Below, one piece after another: positions 47,817 to 61,000 of a stretch of 64,000 nt of DNA; the first letter of the stretch is position 1, and each line of letters begins with the position of its first letter. The stretch spans positions 51,145 through 115,144 of the forward strand of contig JAUJYZ010000505.1 of assembly GCA_033675265.1 (NCBI GenBank). Reading direction: 5' to 3'. The notes under the pieces are model-generated. The model did no database searches. It was not told the DNA's origin and was given only the letters and a program-made list of their open reading frames with translations. The position numbers and the translations under genes were made by a program. The stretch is from Actinostola sp. cb2023 (lineage: Eukaryota; Cnidaria; Anthozoa; Actiniaria; Actinostolidae).

Positions 47817-48874
47817 TAAGCTACTTGTAGCCTCTTCTTACGGCGTTTTATCCGAGGATATTGGTTCCGAGGATATTGGGTTACCTGTGGTGGAGGTTAA
47901 TTAACCGCGGGGGACTAAGGCGAGGAGGAGGAACGCCGAAAAGTAGAGGCTACGGACATCTTTGTAAAAATTTGAATTCCCCGTCAGCCCAGCAACGGGA
48001 AATGTGATTGGCTGAAAGGGAGTCATCTGTCAACGGGTTGTCATGTAAAGTACAGCGCTGGTTATTTTGAAGAGAAATACACAGATTTACTGATGAATGC
48101 GCCATAGAACACGATATTGAAGATTTAAAACGACAGCAGATATTTATCGAAAACCGTTGGCGTTGAATCGGATGAATCCAACTATTTATAGTGATAAGCC
48201 CTTTGAACAGTATCGTGGAAGAACAACTGAAGTCAAACGAATTCTCTCTAAATGTCGTCGCCCTCTCTCTTCAAGAAGATGTCTTGGAGAAGATAAATTA
48301 TATTCTCCGTGGAAATGTATAAATTCGTCTTGAATGGCGTCGAACATAGTCAGTTCCTGCCGACTTTTCCCTTGGCCGGTTTAGTAGGAGTTTCCTGCAT
48401 GTTGATTTATCGAATTCGAAATTATTAAACTCTTACGGACTACATAATTTTGGCAATAGAATGACAACAGTAGAATAAACAACGTGAGAGCTTCGAGATG
48501 AATGAATGAAAACCTTTATTTAAACAGGGTATTCCCTTCAGTAACAAAACATACTGATATCAATGGGAGCGCTAATATATATATATAAATATAAAGATAT
48601 GGACAGAGGATTAATACCGATGTAAATAAACACGTTTTCTCGCGAAAACATATCATATACGTCATCAAGAGGCGGAGCGATCGGCATTTTACAGGCTTAT
48701 CAGATTTCATGCTTGATTCAAATTTTTACAAAGATGTCCGTAGCCTCTACTTTTCGGCGTTCCTCCCCCTCGCCTTAGTCCCCCGCGGTTAATTAACCCC
48801 CACCACAGGTAACCCAATATCCTCGGAACCCAATATCGGATAAAACGCCGTAAGAAGAGGCTACAAGTAGCTTA
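47817..48874. mobile_element. Mutator-like MITE, 1.06 kb, 9-bp target duplication
   Basis: TAAGCTACTTGTAGCCTCTT to its complement, arms about 165 bp, flanked by CGTTTCTAG at 47808-47816 and 48875-48883. A 9-bp duplication and long arms are Mutator-superfamily traits. The interior has no transposase. Confidence 0.9.
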
Positions 48875-48883
48875 CGTTTCTAG

Positions 48884-49654
48884 ATACCCTATTAATTCAC
48901 GTTTATGTCGAGCTTCACGGCAAAATATACTTAGGAGAAATAAGCTTCCAAAGTTGTGTAAACAAAAGACACCTCATTTCCGGCATTTCCGGCAGGGACA
49001 CCTTCTTATCCAATCAGAATCGTTATGAGGTCACTGAGGTCATCATAAACTAATTGAGCCAGCAAACTCCCGACAAACTCGTTCTACAGGCCTCAAGAAG
49101 CCAACGAACGAGACTTCTAAAATGTATAAACTAATTAATATAGACGGCAAGACGCTTTGCTCTCGAACTGAACTTTTTATCACAACACTACGCAAATTCA
49201 AATTCCCGGACGTTCTTTCGCGCGCCATCAACAGTGCGCCCAGCAAGTGTTAATTAGTTGACACATTTCGTGCTTGTTGATATTATTCGACGGAGCACAT
49301 TTTCGTCCATAACTCAAAAAGAAAAAATTTGATTTAGAATTTTTTTTCACCAAATCATAGTTTGTAATATTTTCTTGCTGATAAGCTAAAAAAAGCAAAT
49401 TCGAGTTCTGAGACCGCGCGAACGTATACCATATCCTTAATACTGCCGTCGATGGCGACAGATCGATAGTCGCCGAAATATTCAAATATAACATCAAAAT
49501 ATACTCACTTCTCGTTTTCGTTTTCATCATCAAATTATATGAAATATATGCATGAACTATTTGATCATTTTATTTGAAATTTTATATTGAAACCAATAAA
49601 AATGTGTCTTGTACATGTGAGAAAACTCTGAACTCAATCTATTCCATGTTTCAG
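48884..49654. other. Gene 3 first intron, right part
   Basis: No exon supported. From about 49430 it begins the sequence (TACTGCCGTCGATGGCGACA and GATCGATAGTCGCC) that precedes every linker exon in the array. Confidence 0.5.
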
Positions 49655-49711
49655 CAAAACCACCAATAACAACAGTTCCAGCTCCACTCTCAACAACACT
49701 GAAACCATCTG
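49655..49711 (+). CDS. Gene 3, linker exon L1 (Thr/Pro-rich)
   Basis: 57-nt, phase 1-1 mini-exon: acceptor CATGTTTCAG, donor G|GTAAGT. Encodes A-K-P-P-I-T-T-V-P-A-P-L-S-T-T-L-K-P-S, a Thr/Pro stalk likely to be O-glycosylated. It joins in frame to the signal exon and to itself or to VWA exons. Unit A, to which it belongs, has no VWA exon and lacks the pogo-like MITE; microsatellites at 50131-50250 and 50457-50585 follow. Confidence 0.8.
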
Positions 49712-50124
49712 GTAAGTTTGAAGTTTGATTCACAATATACCTTTTTACCGATAATGCACTGCTTATTAGTATTCTTTAATCTTTACTGGGGCGGTTCTAG
49801 GATTTTGAGGTGGGGGGTTCACTCCAGAAGGAAATGTTACGGGCACCGATTTTTGTATTTAAAAAAATCGTATTATTGAATTGTTCCTGGGCAGCAAGGG
49901 GGTGCACGGGCACCCAATGAACCCCTCTAAATCCGCCACAGCTTTATACCCGGTAATATGCACTGCTTATTACTATTCTTTATATAAAGAATACTAATCA
50001 GGGCAGGTCTCTTTTTTTTTACATATAACACTTTAGTGTTTGTCCCCAAAGCCAACAAAAATGCTTATTACTATTATTTCATTATAATTGATGTTATTCG
50101 CTAATATTGATATACAACGATTGC

Positions 50125-50127
<3 letters not shown>

Positions 50128-50166
<39 letters not shown>

Positions 50167-50168
50167 GA

Positions 50169-50251
<83 letters not shown>

Positions 50252-50457
50252 TTGATCAGTAAAATGAAACACTAATAAATTCTTAAAATCCATTAAGAGG
50301 AAACCTAGTAAAAACTAGTTAAAAACAGACGACGTTTCGACGCTTACTTAACGTCATTATCAAGTCAAACTAAATGAAAAAGATAAGAATACAAGCAAAG
50401 AGGACTGGAAGTTTACCTAGTTCGTCTAGGCTAGGTGTATGAGTAGTAGGTAAGAAC

Positions 50458-50502
<45 letters not shown>

Positions 50503-50503
50503 T

Positions 50504-50585
<82 letters not shown>
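50128..50585. repeat. (ATT)n and (AAT)n microsatellite pair
   Basis: ATT triplets at 50128-50250 and AAT triplets at 50457-50585, flanked outside by complementary GCTAATATTGATATACAACG sequences, so the whole block is an inverted repeat. Between them lies the GACGACGTTTCGACGCTTAC motif also found in units D-E. Confidence 0.9.
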
Positions 50586-51239
50586 GCAATCGTTGTATAT
50601 CAATATTAGCGAATAACATCAATTATAATGAAATAATAGTAATAATAATAATAATATCAATAATAGTAATATAATTAAAAAGTAAAAAAGTCACGAATAG
50701 TATTACAGTAATTGGTAATCATATAATTGAAATAAACTAATCTACAAGCGACAAGTCAAATCGCAATTTAAACAGTCCAAAGTTGCTGTTGTAAGCTTAA
50801 TCATGCATTCGACTGTTGAATAAATAAATGGCTGCATTCCAAGTAAAGAAAACAGCATTTTTGTTTAGTTATAATTACTAACAAATCCCGACCAACCTCT
50901 ATTCAGGGGACACCTGCATTAACAAAACTTTCTCTGCTCCCGAGGGTGTCCCCTTAATAAGGTTCCACTGATAGTTCATTTTTTTACTAGTATTTGTCTA
51001 TTCATTTCATGTAATACGTTAATACTGCCGTCGATGGCGACAGATCGATAGTCGCCGAAATATTCAAATATAACATCAAAATATATTACTCACTTCTCGT
51101 TTTCGTTTTCATCATCAAATTATATGAAAATATATGCATGAACTATTTGATCATTTTATTTGAAATTTAATATTGAAACCAATAAAAATGTGTCTTGTAC
51201 ATGTGAGAAATACTCAACTCAATCTATTCCATGTTTCAG

Positions 51240-51287
51240 CAAAACCACCAATAACAGCTCCACTCTCAACAACACTGAAACCATCTG
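51240..51287 (+). CDS. Gene 3, linker exon L2
   Basis: 48-nt version of L1 lacking nine nucleotides (three codons, T-V-P type), same splice sites and phase. Followed by a pogo-like MITE but no VWA exon in this unit. Confidence 0.78.
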
Positions 51288-51864
51288 GTAAGTTTGAAGT
51301 TTGATTCACAATAGACCTTTTTACCGATAATGCACTGCTTATTAGTATTCTTTAATCTTTACTGGGGCGCCGGTTCTAGGATTTTGAGGTGGGGAGTCCA
51401 CTCCAGAAGGAAATGTTACGCGCACCGATTTTTGTATTTAAAAAAAATCGTATTATTGAATTGTTCCTGGGCAGCAAGGGGGGTGCACGGGCACCCAATG
51501 GACCCCCCTAAATCCGCCACAGCTTTATACCCGGTAATATGCACTGCTTATTAGTATTCTTTATATAAAGAATACTAATCAGGGCAGGTCTCTTTTTTTT
51601 TACATATAACACTTTAGTGTTTGTCCCCAAAGCCAACAAAAATGCTTATCTAGGGAGTTCACACCAATATACAGCTTTAATTGCGATAAAAGTCACCAAA
51701 CACAGTAAATATTGTGGGAAAAGTATCGATGAACCATAATTTCTATCAGCAGAGCAGATTTAGTTCAAAATTTCTCATAATTTCTACGCTAACAAGAAAA
51801 AAAAAAAAAAAAAAAAAACAAAACAGGGACGAAAGTACAAAAGACATAACAATAAAAACATATA

Positions 51865-52351
51865 CAGTGAACTCTCTCTAAGACGGACACCCTCGGGACC
51901 ACCACCAACTGTCCGTCTTAGAGAGGTGTCCGTCTTAAGGAGAGTTATGCAATTTGACATCTTTAACTAAAGCAAGATCAGAGGTACAAGTCAAAGCTGA
52001 CAGACAATTTTTTTACTCAACCAGTTATGGGACAAGAACAATTTGCGTGCAATTCTATTAAAAGTAGTTTGCATTTACTGTATGGCACGCTATACGTGAT
52101 CTGTTTGTTTTCTGTCATTGACTTTAGTCTCAAACATCTGGCTAGTGTCCGTCTTACAGGGATTTTGTTTACCTATTTTTAACCAAAATTAAGATAACTG
52201 CAAGTGTCTGTTGTCCTTGTTAGAGAGGTGTCCGTCTTATAGAGGGTTTAGATACAGTGAAATAACGGGTTTTCGGCAGGGACCAGCAAATGGTGTTCGT
52301 TATAGAGAGGTATCCGTCTTATTGAGGTGTCCGTTAGGAGAGAGTTCACTG
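51865..52351. mobile_element. Pogo-like MITE, array copy 1
   Basis: CAGTGAACTCTCTCTAAGAC to GGAGAGAGTTCACTG with TA flanks and repeated GTCCGTCTTA(A/G)AG motifs inside. The same element occupies the same place in later units. Confidence 0.88.
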
Positions 52352-52499
52352 TATATGATACAAACTGTGAAAGCTAATGAAAAAAATATAATATAAAATA
52401 ATAATAACATAAAACTAATTAAAGACTTGCTTAAACAAAACGATTTGTGCATATGAGATCGGAACTTTTGGACTTCACATTTTTATTAGTATTTGTCTA

Positions 52500-53235
52500 T
52501 TTAATTCAAAATTCTTTTTACTGCCGTCGATTAAGTACAGATCGATAGTCGCCGAAATATTCAAATATAACATCAAAATATATGGATCACTGGCTTCTCG
52601 TTTTCGTTTACAATCATCAGATCTAAGTTCAATCAATTGGTGAACTATTTGTCATAGGAATTTGAAATTTAAAGTTTGACATTTCAAAAATGTACTTGTA
52701 CATGTGCAAATACTCAACGTTTTCTCTCCTGTTTCAGCAATACCACCAATAACAACAGTTCCGCTCAGCTATCTTAACAACAAACCATCTCTACCATCGA
52801 AAAAATCAGATAGACCTTTTTACTGATAATGCACTGCTTATTAGTATTCTTTAATCTTTACTGGGCCGGTTCTAGGATTTTGAGGTGGGCGTGTTCACTC
52901 CAGAAGGAAATCGTTACGCGCGATGGGATAAAAAAATCGTCATATTGAATTAAATCCTGGGCAGCAAGGGGGTGCACGGGCATCCAATGAACCCCCCTAA
53001 ATCCGCCACAGCTTTATACCCGTAATATGCACTGCTTATTTATTCTTTATATAAAGACTACTATCAGGGCAGGTCTCTTTTTTTGTACATATAACACTTT
53101 AGTGTTTGTTTCCAAAGCCAACAAAAATGCTTATCTAGGGAGTTCACACCAATATACAGCTTTAATTGACCACTACGCTAACTAAGCCAACGTTGAGTGA
53201 TCTTGGTGCCGGGACGAAAGCCCATCAAAGACATA
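52500..53235. other. Unit C: interleaved linker-intron and VWA-exon sequence
   Basis: Within otherwise linker-type sequence, short VWA-exon strings appear in order: GTTCAATCAATTGG (52629), AAGTTTGACATTTCA (about 52672), CTACCATCGAAAAAATCAGA (52792), GCGATGGGATA (52919) and GCCAACGTTGAGTGATCTTGG (53183). They alternate with linker-intron pieces. The linker exon at 52738 is degenerate and has no usable donor. See findings. Confidence 0.75.
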
Positions 53236-53251
53236 ACAATAAAAACATATA

Positions 53252-53740
53252 CAGTGAACTCTGTCTTAGACGGACACCCTCGGGACCACCATAAACTGTC
53301 CGTCTTAGAGAGGTGTCCGCATTAAGGAGAGTTATGTTATTTGACACCTTTAACTAAAGCAAGATAGAGGTACAAGTCAAAGCTGACAGACAATTTAATT
53401 CTTACTCAACCAGTTATGGGACAAGAACAATTTGCGTGCAATTCTATTAAAAGTAGTTTGCATTTACTGTATGGCACGCTATACGTGATCTGTTATTTTT
53501 CTGTTATTGACTTTAGTCTCAAACATCTGGCTAGTGTCCGTCTTACAGGGAGTTTGTTTACCTATTTTTAACCAAAATTAAGATAACTGCAAGTGTCTGT
53601 TGTCCTTGTTAGAGAGGTGTCCGTCTTATAGAGGGTTTAGATACAGTGAAATAACGGGTTTTCGGCAGGGACCAGCAAATGGTGTCCGTTATAGAGAGGT
53701 ATCCGTCTTATTGAGGTGTCCGTTAGGAGAGAGTTCACTG
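53252..53740. mobile_element. Pogo-like MITE, array copy 2
   Basis: Same ends and TA flanks as copy 1, in unit C. Confidence 0.88.
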
Positions 53741-54171
53741 TATATGATACAAACTGTGAAAGCTAATGAAAAAATAATATAAAATAATAATAACATGAAA
53801 CTAATTAAAGACTTGCTTAAACAAAACGATTTGTGCATATGAGATCGGAACTTTTGGACTGAACTTTTTACTAGTATTTGTCTATTCATTTCATGTAATA
53901 CGTTATTACTATTCATTTCATCGATAATACATTATTAATACGTTAATACTGCCGTCGATGGCGACAGATCGATAGTCGCCGAAATATCAAATATAACATC
54001 AAAATATATTACTCACTGGCTTCTATTTTTCGTTTTTTCATCATCAAATTATATGAATTAAATATATGCATGAACTATTTGATCATTTTATTTGAAATTT
54101 AATATTGAAACCAATAAAAATGTGTCTTGTACATGTGAGAAATACTCAACTCAATCTATTCCATGTTTCAG

Positions 54172-54228
54172 CAAAAACCACCATAACAACAGTTCCAGCT
54201 CCACTCTTAACAACACTGAAACCATCTG
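54172..54228 (+). CDS. Gene 3, linker exon L4
   Basis: 57-nt, phase 1-1 exon with acceptor TGTTTCAG and donor G|GTAAGT. One extra A near the start and one lost base shift the first residues to K-T-T-I, after which the frame is T-V-P-A-P-L-L-T-T-L-K-P-S. Followed by MITE copy 3 and VWA exon V1. Confidence 0.75.
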
Positions 54229-54716
54229 GTAAGTTTGAAATTTGATTCACAATAGACCTTTTTACTGATAATGCACTGCTTATTAGTATTCTTTAATCTT
54301 TACTGGGGGCGGTTCTAGGATTTTGAGGTGGGTGGGCGGTTCCACTCCAGAAGGAATGTTACGCACCGATTTTTGTATTAAAAAAAAATCGTATTATTGA
54401 ATTGTTCCTGGGCAGCAAGGGGGTGCACGGGCACCCAATGAAACCCCCTAAATCCGCCACAGCTTTATACCCGGTAATATGCACTGCTTATTAGTATTCT
54501 TTATATAAAGAATACTAATCAGGGCAGGGAAGTTTTTTTTAAAATATAACACTTTAGTGTTTTTGTTCCCCCAAAGCCAACAAAAATGCTTATCTAGGGA
54601 GTTCACACCAATATACAGCTTTAATTGATATTTCTATGCTAACAATAAAAAAGAAAAAAAAAAGAAAAAAAAAACAGGGACGAAAGTACAAAAGACATAA
54701 CAATAAAAAACATATA

Positions 54717-55202
54717 CAGTGAACTCTCTCTAAGACGGACACCCTCGGGACCACCACCAACTGTCCGTCTTAGAGAGGTGTCCGTCTTAAGGAGAGTTAT
54801 GCAATTTGAGACCTTTAACTAAAGCAAGATCAGAGGTACAAGTCAAAGCTGACAGACAATTTTTTACTCAAGCAGTTAATGGGAGAAGAACAATTTGCGT
54901 GCAATTCTATTAAAAGTAGTTTACATTTACTGTATGGCACGTTTATACGTGATCTGTTTGTTTTCTGTCATTGACTTTAGTATCAAACATCTGGCTAGTG
55001 TCCGTCTTACAGGGATTTTTTTTTACCTATTTGTAACCAAAATTAAGATAAAAAGTGTCCGTTGTCCGCCTTAGAGAGGTGTCCGTCTTATAGAGGGTTT
55101 AGATACAGTGAAATAACGGGTTTTCGGCAGGGACCAGCAAATGGTGTTCGTTATAGAGAGGTGTCCATCTTATTGAGGTGTCCGTTAGGAGAGAGTTCAC
55201 TG
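54717..55202. mobile_element. Pogo-like MITE, array copy 3
   Basis: CAGTGAACTCTC...GAGAGTTCACTG, TA flanks, unit D. Confidence 0.88.
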
Positions 55203-55412
55203 TATATGATACAAACTGTGAAAGCTAATGAAAATATATAGTATAAAATAGTAATAACATTAAAACTAATTAAAGACTTGCATAAACAAAACGATTTGTG
55301 CATATGAGATCGGAACTTTTGGACTTCACGAAAAAACAAAAAACAGTTGTGATTTAATTCAAATTTCTTTTTTAAAGTACTATATTAAGTACTATATTAT
55401 GAATTATTTTAG

Positions 55413-56017
55413 GTTGCAAAGTGGATCTTGGATTCTTGATTGATGCCTTTACAACTGGTGGAGATCTCAAGTTCAATCAATTGGTAACTTTTGTGATAGG
55501 AATGGTGGAGAAGTTTGACATTTCACAACACGATACTCGTGTTGCAGTTATACGTTTTGTCTCCTTTTCTGCAATAGTTGAATTTAAATTCGACAGCTAT
55601 GTTGACAAAAAATCTACCATCGAAAAAATCAGAGGCATTAAATACGGTGGAAATAGTAATCCCACCAAGCTTTCCTATGCCCTCTCTATGGCACAATACA
55701 ACGTGTATAGTAAGGACTCGATTCGCGATGGGATACCAAGGATTCTCATCGTTTTAAATGGTGGCAAGTCAAGTGTTGACGATCAAGTGAAACCATACTC
55801 ACAAGCGATACGTGACCTTGGCGTGACTATCTACGCTGTAGCTATTGGGAAAAACTATAATGCCGATCAATTAAAAGAAATGGCTACAGATAAAGACCAC
55901 ATATTTACTACTATCAATTAAAAGAAATGGCTACAGATAAAGACCACGTATTTACTACGCCAACGTTGAGTGATCTTGGTGCCGTTGCTCAGCCCATCAA
56001 GGACAAAATATGTCAAG
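55413..56017 (+). pseudogene. Gene 3, VWA exon V1, broken by a 47-bp duplication
   Basis: Acceptor ATTATTTTAG; reads G-C-K-V-D-L-G-F-L-I-D-A-F and is nearly identical to V2 and V3 until 55910. There, 47 bp beginning ATCAATTAAAAGAAATGG are tandemly duplicated, causing a frameshift and a TAA at 55919-55921, with the remaining domain end out of frame. Without the extra 47 bp its length would equal the 558 nt of V2 and V3. If used, the protein would lose the last helix of the domain. Confidence 0.85.
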
Positions 56018-56145
56018 GTTTGGATCAGTTTATAACACAGTCATAACAACATAAACGAGTATGCATTAAAATGCATTAATATATTGAGTTAGTGAGCGCC
56101 GTATAAAAGTTAACGATGAATACAGATTCAGAAACTGTTCCTCAG

Positions 56146-56606
<461 letters not shown>

Positions 56607-57264
56607 GCAATCGTTGTATATCAATATTAGCGAATAACATCAATTATAATGAAATAATAGTATTAATAATAATAATATCAATAATAGTAATATAATAAAA
56701 AGTAAAAAAGTCACGAATAGTATTACAGTAATTGGTAATCATATAATTACCCGGCTAAACTAATCTACAAGCGACAAGTCAAATCGCAATTTAAACAGTC
56801 CAAAGTTGCTGTTGTAAGCTTAATCATGCATTCGACTGTTGAATAAATAAATGGCTGCATTCCAAGTAAAGAAAACAGGCATTTTTGTTTAGTTATAATT
56901 ACTAACAAATCCCGACCAACCTCTATTCAGGGGACACCTCCATTAAGGGGAAACTTTCTCTGCTCCCGAGGGTGTCCCCTTAATGAGGTTCCACTGATAG
57001 TTCATTTTTACTAGTATTTGTCTATTCATTTCATGTAATACGTTAATACTGCCGTCGATGGCGACAGATCGATAGTCGCCGAAATATTCAAATATAACAT
57101 CAAAATATATATTACTCACTTCTCGTTGTCGTTTTCATCATCAAATTATATGAAATATATGCATGAACTATTTGATCATTTTATTTGAAATTTAATATTG
57201 AAACCAATAAAAATGTGTCTTGTACATGTGAGAAATACTCAACTCAATCTATTCCATGTTTCAG

Positions 57265-57312
57265 CAAAACCACCAATAACAGCTCCACTCTCAACAACAC
57301 TGAAACCATCTG
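57265..57312 (+). CDS. Gene 3, linker exon L5
   Basis: 48-nt, phase 1-1, identical in coding sequence to L2 and L6, joined in frame to VWA exon V2. Confidence 0.8.
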
Positions 57313-57792
57313 GTAAGTTTGAAGTTTGATTCACAATAGACCTTTTTACTGATAATGCACTGCTTATTAGTATTCTTTAATCTTTACTGGGGCGCCGGTT
57401 CTAGGATTTTGAGGCGGGGGGTTCACTCCAGAAGGAAATGTTACGCGCACCGATTTTTGTATTTAAAAAAATCGTATTATTGAATTGTTCCTGTGCAGCA
57501 AGGGGGGTGCACGGGCACCCAATGGACCCCCCTAAATCCGCCACAGCTTTATACCCGGTAATATGCACTGCTTATTAGTATTCTTTATATAAAGAATACT
57601 AATCAGGGCAGGTCTCTTTTTTTTACATATAACACTTTAGTGTTTGTCCCCAAAGCCAACAAAAATGCTTATCTAGGGAGTTCACACCAATATACAGCTT
57701 TAATTGATATTTCTACGCTAACAAGAAAAAAGAAAAAAAAGAAAAAAAAAACAGGGATGAAAGTACAAAAGACATAACAATAAAAACATATA

Positions 57793-58277
57793 CAGTGAAC
57801 TCTCTCTAAGACGGACACCCTCGGGACCACCACCAACTGTCCGTCTTAGAGAGGTGTCCGTCTTAAGGAGAGTTATGCAATTTGACATCTTTAACTAAAG
57901 CAAGATCAGAGGTACAAGTCAAAGCTGACAGACAATTTTTTACTCAAGCAGTTAATGGGAGAAGAACATTTTGCGTGCAATTCTATTAAAAGTAGTTTAC
58001 ATTTACTGTATGGCACGCTATACGTGATCTGTTTGTTTTCTGTCATTGACTTTAGTATCAAACATCTGGCTAGTGTCCGTCTTACAGGGATTTTGTTTAC
58101 CTATTTGTAACCAAAATTAAGATAAAAAGTGTCCGTTGTCCGCCTTAGAGAGGTGTCCGTCTTATAGAGGGTTTAGATACAGTGAAATAACGGGTTTTCG
58201 GCAGGGACCAGCAAATGGTGTTCGTATATAGAGAGGTGTCCATCTTATTGAGGTGTCCGTTAGGAGAGAGTTCACTG
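57793..58277. mobile_element. Pogo-like MITE, array copy 4
   Basis: Same ends and TA flanks, between L5 and V2. Confidence 0.88.
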
Positions 58278-58485
58278 TATATGATACAAACTGTGAAAGC
58301 TAATGAAAAAATATAGTATAAAATAGTAATAACATTAAAACTAATTAAAGACTTGCATAAACAAAACGATTTGTGCATATGAGATCGGAACTTTTGGACT
58401 TCACGAAAAAACAAAAAACAGTTGTGATTTAATTCAAATTGCTTTTTTAAAGTACTATTAAGTACTATATTATGAATTATTTTAG

Positions 58486-59043
58486 GTTGCAAAGTGGATC
58501 TTGGATTCTTGATTGATGCCTTTACAACTGGTGGAGAAATCAAGTTCAATCAATTGGTAACTTTTGTGATAGGAATGGTGGAGAAGTTTGACATTTCACA
58601 ACACGATACTCGTGTTGCAGTTATACGTTTTGTCTCCTTTTCTGCAATAGTTGAATTTAAATTCGACAGCTATGTTGACAAAAAATCTACCATCGAAAAA
58701 ATCAGAGGCATTAAATACGGTGGAAATAGTAATCCCACCAAGCTTTCCTATGCCCTCTCTATGGCACAATACAACGTGTATAGTAAGGACTCGATTCGCG
58801 ATGGGATACCAAGGATTCTCATCGTTTTAAATGGTGGCAAGTCAAGTGTTGACGATCAAGTGAAACCATACTCACAAGCGATACGTGACCTTGGCGTGAC
58901 TATCTACGCTGTAGCTATTGGGAAAAACTATAATGCCGATCAATTAAAAGAAATGGCTACAGATAAAGACCACATATTTACTACGCCAACGTTGAGTGAT
59001 CTTGGTGCCGTTGCTCAGCCCATCAAGGACAAAATATGTCAAG
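58486..59043 (+). CDS. Gene 3, VWA exon V2
   Basis: 558-nt, phase 1-1 exon encoding a complete von Willebrand A domain of about 185 residues: C-K-V-D-L-G-F-L-I-D-A-F-T-T-G-G (strand 1 and metal loop), T-R-V-A-V-I-R-F (strand), I-K-Y-G-G-N-S-N-P-T-K-L-S-Y-A-L (loop 2), I-P-R-I-L-I-V-L-N-G-G-K-S (strand 4), V-T-I-Y-A-V-A-I-G and D-K-I-C. Two cysteines bracket the domain. The usual D-x-S-x-S is D-A-F-T-T and the usual T-D-G is N-G-G, so the MIDAS metal site is probably lost. The donor AAG|GTGAGG is good; reading through instead gives E-D-V-Y-N-T-V-I-T-T and a stop at 59078. Confidence 0.92.
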
Positions 59044-59392
59044 GTGAGGATGTTTATAACACAGTCATAACAACATAAACGAGTATGCATTAAAATGCAT
59101 TAATATATTGAGTTAGTGAGCGCTTATAAAAGCTAACGATGCATACAGATTCAGAAACTGTTCCTCAGTTTTATTATTATTATTATTATTATTTTGATAC
59201 TAAAATGAAACACTAATAAATTCTTAAAATCCATTAAGAGGAAACCTAGTAAAAACTAGTTAAAAACAGACGACGTTTCGACGCTTACTTAACGTCATTA
59301 TCAAGTCAAACTAAATGAAAAAGATAAGAATACAAGCGGAGACGACTGGAAGTTACCTAGTTCGTCTAGGCGTAGGTGTATGAGTAGTAGGT

Positions 59393-59400
59393 AATAATAA

Positions 59401-59486
<86 letters not shown>

Positions 59487-59555
59487 GGAAATAACAATGA
59501 TAACAATAATAATAATAATAATAATAATATTAATAATAATAATAATAATAATAAC
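59393..59555. repeat. (AAT)n microsatellite, unit E
   Basis: AAT triplets with interruptions, followed by the GCGAATAACATC-type flanking sequence; equivalent of the unit D block but with only a short ATT partner at 59172-59192. Confidence 0.92.
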
Positions 59556-59959
59556 GCAATCGTTGTATATCAATATTAGTGAATAACATCAATTATAATG
59601 TAATAATAGTAATAATAATAATATTATCAATAATAATAATATAATAAAAAGTAAAAAAGTCACGAATATAGTATTACAGTAATTGGTAATCATATAATTA
59701 CCCGGCTAAACTAATCTACAAGCGACAAGTCAAATCGCAATTTAAACAGTCCAAAGTTGCTGTTGTAAGTTTAATCATTCATTCGACTGTTGAATAAATA
59801 AATGGCTGCATTCCAAGTAAAGAAAACAGGCATTTTTGTTTAGTTATAATTACTAACAAATCCCGCCCAACCACTATTCAGGGGACACCTCAATTAAGGA
59901 GACACTTTCCCTGCTCCCGAGGGTGTCCCCTTAATAAGGTTCCACTGATAGTTCATTTT

Positions 59960-60225
59960 TATCATCCCACTACGGTGATGCAGAAATTCTCCCGCCGCTA
60001 GGTTTGTCTGACCATTCAAGCATCTTATTACAACCTGTGGATGCTTCGGCTCCCTATTTACCAACTACTCGTACTAATATAAGCGAGACTGCAGACCAGT
60101 CAACAAGCGTGCGTTGTTTTCGTCTTTGAGTACCGTCAACTGGTCTCCGCTTTACCATCTACCTTCCTGTGAGGATCAGTTCGTAAAATTTCAATCAACA
60201 ATCAATAATCAATAATCAATCATTA
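59960..60225. other. Unit-specific insertion in unit E
   Basis: About 265 bp absent from the other units, with no recognisable gene or terminal repeat; ends in CAATCAATAAT-type short repeats. Confidence 0.5.
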
Positions 60226-60477
60226 TTAGTATTTGCCTATTCATTTCATGTAATACGTTAATACTGCCGTCGATGGCGACAGATCGATAGTCGCCGAAAT
60301 ATTCAAATATAACATCAAAATATATTACTCACTTCTCGTTTTCGTTTTCATCATCAAATTATATGAAATATATGCATGAACTATTTGATCATTTTATTTG
60401 AAATTTAATATTGAAACCAATAAAAATGTGTCTTGTACATGTGAGAAATACTCAACTCAATCTATTCCATGTTTCAG

Positions 60478-60525
60478 CAAAACCACCAATAACAGCTCCA
60501 CTCTCAACAACACTGAAACCATCTG
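60478..60525 (+). CDS. Gene 3, linker exon L6
   Basis: 48-nt, phase 1-1, same coding sequence as L2 and L5, joined in frame to V3. Confidence 0.8.
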
Positions 60526-61000
60526 GTAAGTTTGAAGTTTGATTCACAATAGACCTTTTTACTGATAATGCACTGCTTATTAGTATTCTTTAATCTTTAC
60601 TGGGGCGCCGGTTCTAGGATTTTGAGGCGGGGGGTTCACTCCAGAAGGAAATGTTACGCGCACCGATTTTTGTATTTAAAAAAATCGTATTATTGAATTG
60701 TTCCTGGGCAGCAAGGGGGTGCACGGGCACCCAATGAACCCCCCTAAATCCGCCACAGCTTTATACCCGGTAATATGCACTGCTTATTAGTATTCTTTAT
60801 ATAAAGAATACTAATCAGGGCAGGTCTCTTTTTTTTACATATAACACTTTAGTGTTTGTCCCCAAAGCCAACAAAAATGCTTATCTAGGGAGTTCACACC
60901 AATATACAGCTTTAATTGATATACGCTAACAAGAAAAAAGAGAAAAAAAGAAAACAAAACAGGGACGAAAGTACAAAAGACATAACAATAAAAACATATA

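Noticed and set aside
51330..51554. ORF after linker exon L2, and M-S-L-L-E-R-C-P-S-Y-R-G ORFs at 52211, 53600 and 61350
   Set aside because: They lie in the shared linker intron and in the pogo-like MITE; recurrence comes from the repeated unit.
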